A stretch of DNA of 64,000 nucleotides from assembly GCF_035594125.1 (NCBI RefSeq), contig NC_087158.1, positions 7,552,501-7,616,500 on the forward strand, written 5' to 3'. Each line of letters opens with the position of its first letter. Positions within the stretch are counted from its first letter, which is position 1. Shown in pieces: positions 11,227 through 25,300 of the stretch. The notes beneath the pieces were generated by a model. The model ran no database searches. It was given only the letters and a program-made list of their open reading frames with translations, and was not told the origin of the DNA. The stretch comes from Scylla paramamosain (lineage: Eukaryota > Arthropoda > Malacostraca > Decapoda > Portunidae). Both the position numbers and the translations under genes were made by a program.

Positions 11227-13066
11227 TTTTTTTTTTTTTTTTTTTTTTTTTATGTAAGAAGGATACTGGCCAAGGGCAACAAAAATCTAATAAAAAAAAA
11301 TGCCCACTGAAATGCCAGTCCCTTAAAAGGGTCAAAGCAGTGGTCAAAAATTGGTGGATAAGTGTCTTGAAACCTCCCTCTTGAAGGAATTCAAGTCATA
11401 GGAAGGTGGAAATACAGAAGCAGGCAAGGAGTTTACCAGAGAAAGGGATGAATGATTGAGAATACTGGTTAACTCTTGCGTTAGAGAGGTGGACAGAATA
11501 GGAGTGAGAGAAAGAAGAAAGTCTTGTGCAGCGAGGTCGCGGAAGGAGGGGAGGCATGCAGTTAGCAAGATCAGAAGAGCAGTTGGCATGAAAATAGCGG
11601 TAGAAGACAGCTAGAGATGCAACATTGCGGCGGTGAGAGAGAGGCTGAAGACAGTCAGTTAGAGGAGAGGAGTTGATGAGACGAAAAGCTTTTGATTCCA
11701 CCCTGTCTAGAACAGCAGTATGAGTGGAACCCCCCCAGACATGTGAAGCATACTCCATACATGGACGGATAAGGCCCTTGTACAGAGTTAGCAGCTGGGG
11801 GGGTGAGAAAAACTGGCGGAGACGTCTCAGAACACCTAACTTCATAGAAGCTGTTTTAGCTAGAGATGAGATGTGAAGTTTCCAGTTCAGATTATAAGTA
11901 AAGGACAGACCGAGGATGTTCAGTGTAGAAGAGGGGGACAGTTGAGTGTCATTGAAGAAGAGGGGATAGTTGTCTGGAAGATTGTGTCGAGTTGATAGAT
12001 GGAGGAATTGAGTTTTTGAGGCATTGAACAATACCAAGTTTGCTCTGCCCCAATCAGAAATTTTAGAAAGATCAGAAGTCAGGCATTCTGTGGCTTCCCT
12101 GCGTGATATGTTTACCTCCTGAAGGGTTGGACGTCTATGAAAAGACGTGGAAAAGTGCAGGGTGGTATCATCAGCATAGGAGTGGATAGGACAAGAAGTT
12201 TGGTTTAGAAGATCATTAATGAATAATAAGAAGAGAGTGGGTGACAGGACAGAACCCTGAGGAACACCACTGTTAATAGATTTAGGAGAAGAACAGTGAC
12301 CGTCTACCACAGCAGCAATAGAACGGTCAGAAAGGAAACTTGAGATGAAGTTACAGAGAGAAGGATAGAAACCGTAGGAGGATAGTTTGGAAATCAAAGC
12401 TTTGTGCCAGACTCTATCAAAGGCTTTTGATATGTCCAAGGCAACAGCAAAAGTTTCACCAAAGTCTCTAAAAGAGGATGACCAAGACTCAGTAAGGAAA
12501 GCCAGAAGATCACCAGTCGAGCGGCCTTGACGGAACCCATACTGGCGATCAGATAGAAGGTTGTGAAGTGATAGATGTTTAAGAATCTTCCTGTTGAGGA
12601 TAGATTCAAAAACTTTAGATAAGCAGGAAATTAAAGCAATAGGACGGTAGTTTGAGGGATTAGAGCGGTCACCCTTTTTAGGAACAGGTTGAATGTAGGC
12701 AAACTTCCAGCAAGAAGGAAAGGTAGATGTTGACAGACAGAGCTGAAAGAGTTTGACTAGGCAAGGTGCAAGCACGGAGGCACAGTTTCGGAGAACAATA
12801 GGAGGGACCCCATCAGGTCCATAAGCCTTCCGAGGGTTTAGGCCAGCGAGGGCATGGAAAACATCATTACGAAGAATTTTAATACGAGGCATGAAGTGGT
12901 CAGAGGGTGGAGGAGAGGGAGGAACAAGCCCAGAATCGTCCAAGGTAGAGTTTTTAGCAAAGGTTTGAGCAAAGAGTTCAGCTTTAGAAATAGATGTGAT
13001 AGCAGTGGTGCCATCTGGTTGAAGTAGAGGAGGGAAAGAAGAAGAAGCAAAGTTATTGGAGATATT
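11227..13066 (-). mobile_element. Retrotransposon copy C, 5'-truncated
   Basis: Minus-strand copy almost identical to copy B from residue about 467 ([11 protein letters not shown]) to the 3' end, with a poly-T at 11,227-11,251 marking the tail. The reverse transcriptase is present with [20 protein letters not shown] and SYADD intact. Differences from copy B are a handful of residues (for example NPRK for NPQK, LSSYG for LPSYG, ECLT for ERLT). Near the end, 8 bp are missing at about 11,431, between two ACTC repeats, shifting the frame so the last about 30 residues are replaced. The 5' truncation removes the whole endonuclease, so it cannot move on its own. Homology to copy B begins at AAATATCTCC. 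Flanking target duplication is unclear: GTTGGGAGTAG on one side resembles GTTGGGGTAG on the other. Confidence 0.93.
11344..13066 (-). pseudogene. Truncated reverse transcriptase ORF of copy C
   Basis: The coding part of copy C. The frame is open from the host flank (as far as 13,192) into the element, so a fused ORF of about 598 codons exists on paper, beginning in flanking DNA. It contains the whole reverse transcriptase with YADD but no endonuclease, and it ends early at 11,396 because of the 8-bp deletion. Without that deletion the frame would close at about 11,344, as in copy B. Because it is truncated and frameshifted I call it a pseudogene. Confidence 0.85.
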
Positions 13067-13120
13067 TGGGGTAGTTGGGTAGTTGGGGTAGTTGACAGGA
13101 GGAATGACACTGCCCTCACT
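13067..13120 (-). pseudogene. Possible host coding exon, 5' piece, interrupted by copy C
   Basis: On the minus strand it reads SEGSVIPPVNYPNYPTTP up to the copy C junction, preceded by an acceptor-like TTTTCAACACAG. The NYPNYP stretch comes from a GGGTAGTTG-type short repeat on the plus strand (13,067-13,094), which could equally be simple-sequence DNA. Linked to 11,133-11,226 only by frame continuity. Confidence 0.22.
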
Positions 13121-14784
13121 CTGTGTTGAAAATATATGCTGCCATAAGATGGAGAAAATACTGAATCTGATACTGACAGAAATAAAGAACAAAATTGTTT
13201 ACAAAAATTTTATCATAATTGTTTATAATATCAAGCAAATCTACAGAACATAGGACAACTCTACAACAAGCAGGCTCCAGGCTCCAGGCTGGCAAGCTTG
13301 AATAGTCTACACATCATATAAACTTTTGACTGAATAAAGATTCAGATGGATCCATGCTATTTTACAGGATTTAAGCTTTTAACAATGATACAAGTTCCCC
13401 ATGAAAGGAACAACAAACTAAAGTCAAGTATGCGATCTCCTTCACTTTGTGTGCCTTCTTGTTGCAGTAAAATAATATTCAGCTTCTTTTATCCAATTTT
13501 CATGGTCTAAATGAAACCTTTCTTATCAAAGATAATATAAGTTGTGGGATTTAGTTCACAATCAAATCAACATTTCTCTATTTTACCTACATCTGACATC
13601 TGTATTCATATGAATTTTTCTACAGCTACCCACCCAGCAAGAGAAGAGTGCTGTGGAGATCTCCATCACCCACAATAAGTCCCTGAAATGCCTAAATAAA
13701 CTTGGGATTCATGTCAAATAAAAACAAAACTCACTGGCACATAGTACACATTTGTAAGAGTCCAAGGCAAGACTATCCCACCATCTGTGTACCATGGAAT
13801 GCTCCCAACAACTGGAGTTACCCACAACTGAGCTGCACTTGGTGCCAATAACCACTCATTCTCAGATACCCAACTCCTAAGCAAATCAATGCTGCATCTG
13901 ATTACCACTAGGACAATACTTAGTAAAAATGAACAAAGGTGGGGAGTTCCTCAGTCTATTACCATTACTGGGTAGGATACAGATGGAGAAATAGTACAAA
14001 AGACAGTTCAGTATTTGGTACAGTAGAGAACACTAACCCTCACCTATAGAAAGAGATCAGCCGTCAATACTTTCAAAGGAATAATTTCATCACTGTAAAA
14101 TGGTTCTTTTTCAGGTCCCTTCAATAAACCTTGCATGTCACTAGGTCATGGACCATGCTTCTATGAAAAGGCACAGATCAATGCCTCTTATGAAAGAGCA
14201 CAGAGTTGATCAGGAATGAAAAAAGAAAAACTTAACTGACTTTGGAATCAAATATCTAAACTACATCTCTGTAAAAAAGATAGGGAGACTGAAAGAAATT
14301 TAATTGGAAAACATTCTATACAACATGGACAACCAAGGTCATGTGACCTTCTTAACATAACTCCTCCTATCAAATCACAATCTAAAAGCTTAAACACCTG
14401 ATACCTTGAGCCTCCTACACACATTATGAACAGATGGTTCCCAGCCTTTTTTTTAGGAGATTAGTACAATGCCATGTTAACCTTCACATTATCATCCAAA
14501 CATCAATTTAAAAAGCTAAATACTTATCAAGTGAATTTACACATGCTTCAACACTCAAATACAGAATCCTGCACACAAACTTGACATGCCTTTGACAACT
14601 TTTTTATTGTCATATAAGAGAAATAATAAATCACCACCTCATTTCCTTTCCTCTTATGTTGCTTAGTGTTTTGAGGACATGCTGCCATACATACATAGCA
14701 AAACACAATTACAAAAATTAAGAGTGAAACATTGTGAAAACAAGGATTAAATATGTTTCATGTGACAGCATAGGAAGTGAAGCA
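13121..14784. other. Intergenic or intronic DNA, nothing recognised
   Basis: AT-rich sequence with scattered stops. A small direct repeat GGCTCCAGGCTCCAGGCTGG lies at about 13,271. The 64-codon open frame on the minus strand at 13,714-13,908 has no recognisable domain or splice context. Confidence 0.5.
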
Positions 14785-14960
14785 CAAGAAGTACAAGTGG
14801 CTAGGTGTACAGGCCACACACCTACCTGGCTTGGTCTCAGGTTCAACACCCGGGCTTGGAGGGCACGGCGGCCATGCCTGCTGCTAATGACCTGGCCTGT
14901 ATCTGGTTCATTCGGGCTTCATCCTCAGCCATCAAAAGCTTGTTGTTGATAATTCTGTGC
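14785..14960 (+). repeat. tRNA-derived SINE-like element
   Basis: A-box-like GTGGCTAGGTGTACAGGCC at 14,797-14,815 and B-box-like GGTTCAACACC at 14,840-14,850, then a GC-rich body (GGGCACGGCGGCCATGCC) that contrasts with the AT-rich surroundings. It is not the same family as the tRNA-like repeats near 1.5 and 2.0 kb. The T-arm does not pair well, so this is a diverged SINE head and not a tRNA gene. Confidence 0.5.
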
Positions 14961-15502
14961 CATCACCAGGAAATGGAACAGAAGGAAAGGGGAGGTGAAG
15001 AGAAAAAAGACAGTGGGTAAGGATATAAGAACTTCTGAAAATATGCAATAAAGGGAGAATGGAAAAAGGAAGATGAAAATGAAATTTAGGAGATTACAAG
15101 GAGGTTGGTGGGTTCCCCTTGTTACTAATACTGTACATACTGTATATGGATGAATAAAGCTACAAAATATCTTTTATCTTGCCTCCTTAAAAAAAAGTCA
15201 ATACTGACCTTCATTAGCATCCTTAAAAATTTCATGAGATACAAAACAAAACTGCTGTTATAGTGACTTAAACACTCCATATCATCTGTCAGCCCCTGCA
15301 GGCTCCACACTGAATAAAAGGGTCACACCTGTCAGTACAGCAGTCATGTGAACCTTTATGACTTGTCTCACCGTACTTGCACACAACCAAAATATATAAA
15401 TGACCACATATTTTACACTTCCCTCAGCTTGTTAAGTGTGGTTCAACAGCCCCCACAACAAATGATCTGTCTCATTGTAGCAACAGCATGTCTTTATCAA
15501 CT
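14961..15502. other. Intergenic DNA, nothing recognised
   Basis: A purine-rich patch (about 14,970-15,090) followed by AT-rich DNA. No gene seen. Confidence 0.55.
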
Positions 15503-15570
15503 GCACACAAACACACACACACACACACGCACACACACACACACACACACACATACACACACACACACAC
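15503..15570. repeat. (CA)n microsatellite
   Basis: About 68 bp of CA with a few interruptions (CACG, CATA). Confidence 0.96.
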
Positions 15571-16383
<813 letters not shown>

Positions 16384-19300
16384 GTGTTTTTGAGCTTGAT
16401 ACCTATAAAAAAAACACGAAAATTGATGCAAAGCACTCTATAATGGGAAAGAAAAGGACATTGCAAGAAAAGTGTATAATGAGTGTTTTATAGTTCAAAA
16501 GAACCACAAGGCAAAAAATGCAAAAACTAGTGTATATGAAGAAGTTTCGTAGATACCAAAATGCTGAAACTCATGAACAACACTCTTAATTGAGAAACAG
16601 AACAATTTTACTAAATGTGTGTATTTTGAGTGCTTTTCACATTCTTAGTTACCAAAACCCCAAATTGCATGCGAAGCCAGCTTTATGTGGGAAAAAAATG
16701 ACATTACCAGAAAAAGATGTCTTTTGAGTGTTTTTGAGCGTGTTAGGCAATAAAGCACTAAAAAGGAGGGCAATCACATTATATTGGAATAAAACCAATT
16801 TTTAATAAGAACTTGCCTTTAAGTCTTTTTAAGCTCCTTATATACCAAAACACTAAAACGCATGCAAAATACACTTTATGGTGAAAAAGAATAACATCAC
16901 CAAAAACATGTATTTTTAGTGTTTTTGATCATGTTACCAATAAAAACGCTTAAATGACATTACCAGAAAAATGTCTTTTAAGTGTTTTTGAGCGTGATAT
17001 GCAACAAAGCACTAAAAAGCAGAAAAATCACACAACTTGGGGATAAAACCAACTTTTACGAAGAACTTGCCTTTAAGTGTTTTTTTAAACTCCTTACATA
17101 CCAAAACGCTATAACGCATGTAAAACAGCCTTTATGGAGAAACAGAATAACTACCAAAAATATGTATTTTGAGTGTTTTTGATCATGTTACTTATAAAAA
17201 CGCTTAAATACATGTAAAGGACCCTATGTTTGTATAAGAAAAGGACATTCAGAAAATCGTGTATTATGAGTGTTTTTAAGTTCCTTAAGTACCAAAAAGC
17301 TAAAACACACAAATAACACTTTATAGAGAAAAAAAAAATTGTTATTCATCTTCATAGGTACCAAAATTCTGGAAAAATTCAGGGAAATTTTGTAAAAAAA
17401 AATAATTATAAAAGAAATAATTTTAGCTTTTTTCCGGAGTTATGTACCAAACCCTGAAGTGCATGCAAAGCCACCTATATGGAGAAATTATTCGACTTTA
17501 CCAGAAACCTGTCTTTTGAGTGTTTTTTTTTCAGCAATTTCAACAATATTACTGAAAATGTGTCTTTTCAGTGATTTACGTAGAAAAACGCTAAAACGGA
17601 TGCAAACCAACCAATATGAAGAAATAGAATAACATTACCAAAAAGATATATTTTGATGTGTTTTTGAGCTTGTTACCTACAAAAAAAGCGAAAATGGATG
17701 AAACGCACTCTATATTAGGAAAGAAAAGGACATTACGAGAAACGTATATAATGAGTGTTTTACAGTTTCACAAGAACCACAAGGCAAAAAACTCAAAAAA
17801 CTCGTGTACATAAAAAAGTTTCTTACATACCAAAATGCTGAATCACATGAATAACACTTTTAATTAAGAAACAGAACAACCTTACTAAATGCCTGTATTT
17901 TGAGTGTTTTTCACATTCTTAGTTACCAAAACCCCAAATTCCATGCGAAACTAGCTTTATGTTGGAAAAAAAAAAATATTACCAGAAAATGTCTTTCGAG
18001 TGTTTTTTGAGCGTGTTAGGCAATAAACCACTAAAAAGCAGGGCAATCACATTACATGGGAATAAAACCAACTTTTACCAGGAACTTGCCTTTAGGTGTT
18101 TTTGAGCTCATTACATACCAAAACGCTAAAACGCATGCAAAACACCTTTTATGGAGAAACAGAATAACATTACCAAAAATATGTATTTTGAGTGTTTTTG
18201 ATCATGTTATCTATAAAAACGCTTAAATACATGCAAAGAACGTTATGTTTTGGAAACGAAAGGACATTACGAGAAATATGTATTATGAGTGTTTTTTTTA
18301 GTACCAAAAAGCTAAAACAAACAAATAACACTCATTATTTAGAAAAATAAATAAATAGAAATAAAAAAATTGGATTTTGTTTTTTTTTGTTATTCATCTT
18401 TAAAGGTACCGAGATTCCAAAATTCTAGGAAAATTCCGGGCTATTATATGATAAAAGAAAATTATCAAAAAAGTTAATTTTAGCTTTATTTTCTGACTGT
18501 TATATACCAAACCCTAAAGTGCATGCAAAGCCTCCTATATGAGGAAATTAAACGACCTTAAAAGAAATCTGTCTTTTGAGTGTTTTTCAGAATGTTAGGC
18601 ACCAAAACGATCAATAAATAAGGAACTCACTCTATATGGGAATCCAAACAAAACTACTGAAAACGTGTCTTCTCAGTGTTTTACGTAGAAAAACGCTAAA
18701 AGAGATGCAAACCAACCAATTAAAAAAAAAAAAGAAAAACATTACCAAAAAGGTATATTTTGAGTGTTTTTGAGCTTGTTACCTACAAAAAACGCGAAAA
18801 TTGATGCAAAGCACTCTATATTAGGAAATAAAAGGACATTGCAAGAAAAGTGTATAATGAGTGTTTTATAGTTCAAAAGAACCAAAAGGCAAAAAACGCA
18901 AAAACTTGTGGATATGGAGAAGTTTCCTAGATACCAAAATGCTGAAACTCATGAATAACATTCCTAATTGAGAAACAGAACAACTTTACTAAATGCGTGT
19001 ATTTTGAGAGCTTTTCACATTCTTAGTTACCAAAACCTCAAATTGCATGCGAAACCAGCTTTATGTAAGAAAAAAATGACATTACCAGAAAAAAGTCTTT
19101 TGAGTGTTTTTGAGCCTGATAGGCAATAAAGCACTAAAAAGCAGGGCAATCACATTACATTTGAATAAAACCAATTTTTAATAAGAACTTGCCTTTAAGT
19201 CTTTTTGAGCTCCTTATATACCAAAACACTAAAACGCATGCAAAATACACTTTATGGTGAAACAGAATAAAATTACCAAAAACATGTATTTTGAGTATTT

Positions 19301-22300
19301 TTGATCATATTATCTATAAAAACGCTTAAATACATGCAAAGAACCTTATGTTTGGGAAACAAAAGGACATTACGAGAAACGTATATTATGAGAGTTTTTA
19401 AGTTTAAGTACCAAAAATCTAAAACCCACTCTTTATTTAGAAAAAAAAAAAAAATAAATAAATAAAAAAAAAAAGGATTTTTTTTTTTTTTGTTATTCAT
19501 CTTCATAGGTACCGAAATGCCAAAATTCTGGGAAAATTCAAGGCAATTATATGATAAGAGAATATTATCAAAAAAGTTGATTTTAGTTGTTTTTTTTCGG
19601 ACTGTTATGTACCAAACCCTAAACTGCATGCAAAGCCTCCTATATAAGGAAATTAAACGACCTTACCAGAAATCTGTCTTTTGAGTGTTTTTCAGCATGT
19701 TAAGCACCAAAATGATAAATAATAAGGAACTCACTTTATATGGGAATCCAAAACAAAATTACTGAAAACGTGTGTTCCCAATGTTTTACGTAGAAAAACG
19801 CTAAAATGGATGCAAACCAACCAATATCAAGAAATAGAAAAAACATTACCAAAAAGGTATATTTTGAGTGTTTTGAGCTTGTTACCTACAAAAAAAACGC
19901 TAAAATTGATACAAAGCACTCTATATTGGGAAACAAAGGGACATTGCTATAAAAGTGTATAATGAGTGTATTATAGTTCAAAAGAACAACAAGGCAAAAA
20001 ACGCAAAAACTCGTGTATATGGAGAAGTTTCCTAGATACCAAAATGCTGAAACTCATGAATAACACTCTTAATTGAGAAGCAGAACAACCTTACCAAATT
20101 CATGTATTTTGAGTGTTTTTCATATTCTTAGTTACCAAAAACCCAAATTTCATGCGAAACCAGATTTATGTGGGAAAACATGACATTTCCAGAAAAATGT
20201 CTTTTGAGTGTTTTTGATCGTGATAGGCAATAAAGCACTAAAAAGCAGGGCAATCACTTTTCATTGGAATAAAACCAATTTTTACCAAGAACTTGCCTTT
20301 AAATGTTTTTGAGCTCCTTATATACCAAACCGCTAAAACGCATGCAAAACAAACTTTATGGAGAAACAGAATAACATTACCAAAAACATGTAATTTGGGT
20401 GATATTTATCATGTTATCTATAAAAAAGCTTAAATACATGCAAAGAACACTATGTTTGGGAAACAAAAGGACATTACGAGAAACGTGTATTATGAGTGTT
20501 TTTTTTAAGTTCCTTAAGTACCAAAAAGCTAAAACCCACAAATAACACTCTTTATTTAGAAAATAAAAATAAAAAATAGGATTTTTTTTTCTTCATAGGT
20601 ACCGAGATGCCAAAATTCTGGAAAAATTCAGGAAAATTATATGAACAAAAGAATATTATCAAAAAAGTTAATTTTAGCTTTTTTTTCGGACTGTTATGTA
20701 CCAAACCCTAAAGTGCATGCAAAGCCTCCTATATGAGGAAATTAAACGACCTTACCAGAAATCTGTCTTTTGAGTGTTTTTCAGCATGTTAGGCACCAAA
20801 ACGATAAATAATAAGGAACTCACTCTATATGGGAATCCAAAACAAAATTACTGAAAATGTATCTTCTCAGTGTTTTACGTAGAAAAACGCAAAAACTCGT
20901 GTATATAAAGAAGTTTCTTCGATTCCAAAATGCTGAAACTCATGAATAACAATCTTAATTGAGAAACAGAACAACCTTAGGAAATGCCTGTATTTTGAGT
21001 GTTTTTCGTATTCTTAGTTAGCAATACCCAAAATAGCATAAGAAACTAGCTTTATGAGGGAAAAAAATGACATTATCAGAAGTGTCTTTTAATTGTTTTT
21101 TAGCGTGTTAGGCAATGAAGTACTAAAAAGCAGGGCAATCACATTACATGGGAATAAAACCAACTTTTACCAAAAACTTGCCAATATGTGTTTTTGAGCT
21201 CCATACATACCAAACCGCTAAAACGCATGGAAAACAAACTTTATGGAGTAACATAATAACATTACCAAAAACCTGTATTTTGAGTGTTTTTGATAATGTT
21301 ATCTATAAAAACGCTTAAATACATGCAAAGAACCTTATGTTTGGGAAACGTAAGGACATTACGAGAAACGTGTATTATGAGTGTTTTTAAGTTCCTTAAC
21401 TACCAGAAAGCTAAAACCCACAAATAACACTCGTTATTTAGAAAAAAAAAATAAATAAAAAAATAAATAAGTATAAGGATTTTCTTTTTTTTTTTTTTTT
21501 TTGTTATTCACCTTCATAGGTACCGAGATGCCAAAATTCTGGGAAAAATTAGGGCATTATATGATAAGAAATTTATATCAAAAAGTTGATATTAGCTTTT
21601 TTTCGGACAGTTATGTACCAAACACTAAAGTGCATGCAAAGCCTCCCATATGAGGAAATTAAACGACCTTACCAGAAATCTGTGTTTTAAGTGTTTTTCA
21701 GCATGTTAGGCACCAAAACGATAAATAATGAAGAACTCACTCTATATGGCAAACCAAAACAAAATTACTGAAAACGTGTCTTCTCAGTGTTTTACGAAGA
21801 AAAACGCTAAAACGGATGTAAACCAACCAATATCAAGAAGTAGAAAAACATTACAAAAAAGGTATATTTTGAGTGTTTTTGAACTTGTTACCTACAAAAA
21901 AAAAACGCGAAAATTGATACAAAGCACTCTATATTGGGAAACAAAGGGACATTGCAAGAAAAGTGTATAATGAATGTTTTATAGTTCAAAAGAACCACAA
22001 GCCAAAAAACGCAAAAACTCCTGTATATGGAGAAGTTTCCTAGATACCAAAATGCTTAAACTCATGAATAACACTCTTAATTAATAAACAGAACAACTTT
22101 ACTAAATGCGTGTATTTTGAGTGCTTTTCACATTCTTAGTTACCAAAATCCCAAATTGCATGTGAAACTAGCTTTATGTGGGAAAAAAAATGACATTACC
22201 AGAAAAGTGTCTTTTGAGTGTTTTTGAGCGTGATAGGCAATAAAGCACTAAAAAGCAGGGGAATCACTTTACATGGAAATAAAATCAATTTTTACCAAGA

Positions 22301-25300
22301 ACTTGCCTTTAAGTGTTTTGAGCTCCTTATATACCAAAACGCTAAAACGCATGCAAAACACACTTTATGGAGATAGAGAATAACATTACCAAAAACATAT
22401 ATTTTGAGTGTTTTTGATCATGTTACCAATAAAAACGCTTAAATACATGCAAAGAACCCTATTTTTGGGAAACTAAAAGACATTACGAGAAACGTGTATT
22501 ATCAGTGTTATTAAGATCTTTACCAAAAAGCTAAAAGCCAGAAATAACACTCTTTATTGAGAAAAAAAATAAAAAAAAATAAAATAAAATAAAAAATACG
22601 ATATTTTTTTTCTTTTTTTTTTTCATCATCACAGGTACCGAGATGCCAAAATTTGGGCAAAATTCAGGAAATTATGAGTCAATTATCAAAAAAAGTTAAT
22701 TTTAGCTTTTTTTTTCGTACTGTTATGTACCAAACCCTAAAGAGCATGCAAAGCTACCTATATGGGGAAATTAAACGTCTTTGCCAGAAAACTGTCTTAT
22801 GAGTGTTTTTCAGCTTGTTAGGCACCCTAACGGTAAATAACATGCAAGTCATTCTATATGGGAATCTAAAACAAAATTACTGAAAAAGTGTCTTTTCGGT
22901 GTTTTACGTAGAAAAACGCTAAAACGGATGCAAACCAACCAATAAGAAGAAATAAAATAACATTACCAAAAAGGTACATTTTGAGGGTTTTTGAGCTTGT
23001 TACCTACAAAAAACGCGAAAATGGATGAAAAGCACTCCATATTGGGAAATAAAAAGACATTACGATAAACGTGTATGAGTGTCTTATTATTTTTGAGCAA
23101 AAGAACTTGTGGTTCACAAGAACCGCAAGGCAAAAAATGCAAAAACTCGTGTATATAAAGAAGTTTCTTAGATACCAAAATGATGAAACTCACGAATAAC
23201 AGTATTAATTGAGAAACAGAACAACCTTACCAAATGCGTATATTTTGAGTGTTTTTCACATTCGTAGCAAAACCCCAAATAGCACGCGAAACTATGTTGG
23301 AAAAAAAATGACATTACTAGAAGTGTCTTTTGAGTGTTTTTGAGCGTGTTAGGCAATAAATCACAAAAAAAAAAAAAAAAAAAACAGGGCAATCACATTA
23401 CATGGGAATAAAATTAACTTTTACCAAGAACTTGCCTTGAAGTGTTTTTGACCTTACAAACCAAAACGCTAAAAGGCATGCAAAAAAACTCCTTTATGGA
23501 GAAGCAGAATAACATTACTAAAAACATGTGTTTTAAGTGTTTTTAAGTGTTTTTAAGTGTTCCTTAAGTACCAAAACGTTAAAACCCAAAAATAACACTC
23601 TTTATAGAGAAAAAAAATAAATAAATAAAAAAATAGTTTTTTTTTTTATATTGTTTTTCATAGGTACCAAGATGCCAAAATTCTGCCAAAATTCAGGGAA
23701 TTTATGTGGAAAAAAGAACATTATCAAAAAAGTTAATTATAGCTCTTTTTTTGGATTTTTATGTACCAAACTCTAAAGTGCATGCCATCTATATAAGGAA
23801 GTTAAACAACTTTACCAGAAACCTGTCTTTTTAGTGTTTTTCAGCATGTTAGACACCAAAACGATAAATAATATGGAAGTCAATCAATATGTGAATCCAA
23901 AACAAAATTACAGAAAACGTGTCTTTTCTGTGTTTTACGTAGAAAAACGCAAAAACGGATGCAAACCAACAAATATGAAGAAATAGAATAACATTACCAA
24001 AAAGTGTTTTTGAGTTTTTACCTACAAAAAACGCGCAAATGGATGGAAAACACTCTATATTGGGAAGCAAAAGGACATTACGAGAAACGTGTATAATGAG
24101 TGTTTTATAGTTTCACAAGAACCACAAGGCAAAAAACGCAAAAACTCGTGTATATAAAGAAGTTTCTTACATACCAAAACGCTAAAACTCATGAATAACA
24201 CTTTTAATTGAAAAACAGAACTACCTTACCAAATGTGTGTATTTTGAGTGTTTTTCACATTCTTACCAAAATCCCAAATTACATTCGAAACTAGCTGTAT
24301 GTGGGAAAAAAATTACATTACTAGAAAAGTGTCTTGAGTGTTTTTGAGCGTTATATGCAACAAAACACTAAAAAAGCAGAACAATCACATTACACTGGAA
24401 TAAAACCAAATTTTACGAAGAACTTGCCTCTAAGTGTTTTTTAACTCCTTACATACCAAAACGCTAAACGCATGGAAAACAACCTTTATGGAGAAACAGA
24501 ATAACATTACCAAAAACATGTATTTTGAGTGTTTTTGATCGTGTTACCTATAAAATCGCTTAAATACATGCAAAGAAACCTATGTTTGTGAAACGAAAGG
24601 ACATTACGAAAATCGTGTATTATGAGTATTTTTAAGTACTAAAAATCTAAAACCCACAAATAACACTCTTTATAGAGAAAAAAAAAATAAAAAAATAGAT
24701 TTTTTTTTTGTTATTCATCTTTATAGGTACCGAGATGCCAAAATTCTGAGAAAATTCAGGGAAATTATGTGAAAAAAAACATAAATTTTAATAATAGCTA
24801 ATAATTTTAGCTTTTTCCGGAGTTATGTACGAAACCCGGAAGTGCATGCAAAGCCACCTATATGGGGAAATTACACGACTTTACAAGAAACGTGTCTTTG
24901 GGTGTTTTCAGCAATTTCAACAATATTATTGAAAACGTGTCTTTTCAGTTTTAGCGTAGAACGCTAAAACGGATGCAAACCAACCAATATGAAGAAACAG
25001 AATAACATTACAAAAAAGTTGAGTGTTTTTGAGCTTGTTACCTGCAAAAAACGCAAAAATGAATGCAAAGCAGTCTATATTGGGAAACAAAAGGATATTA
25101 CAAGAAAATTGTATAATGAATGTTTTAATAGTTTTCAAGAACCATAAGGCAAAAAACGCAAAAACTCGTGTATATGGAGATTTTTCTTAGATACCAAAAT
25201 GCTGAAATTCATGAATAACACTCTTAATTGAGAAACAGAACAATCTTAGGAAATGAGTGTATTTTGAGTATTTTTCACATTCTTAGTAACCAAAACCCGA

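Noticed and set aside
13714..13908. Possible host exon on the minus strand
   Set aside because: 64 open codons without a recognisable domain, splice-site pair or compositional signal.
14785..14960. A functional tRNA gene
   Set aside because: A- and B-box-like phrases are present, but the T-arm and acceptor do not pair; better explained as a SINE.
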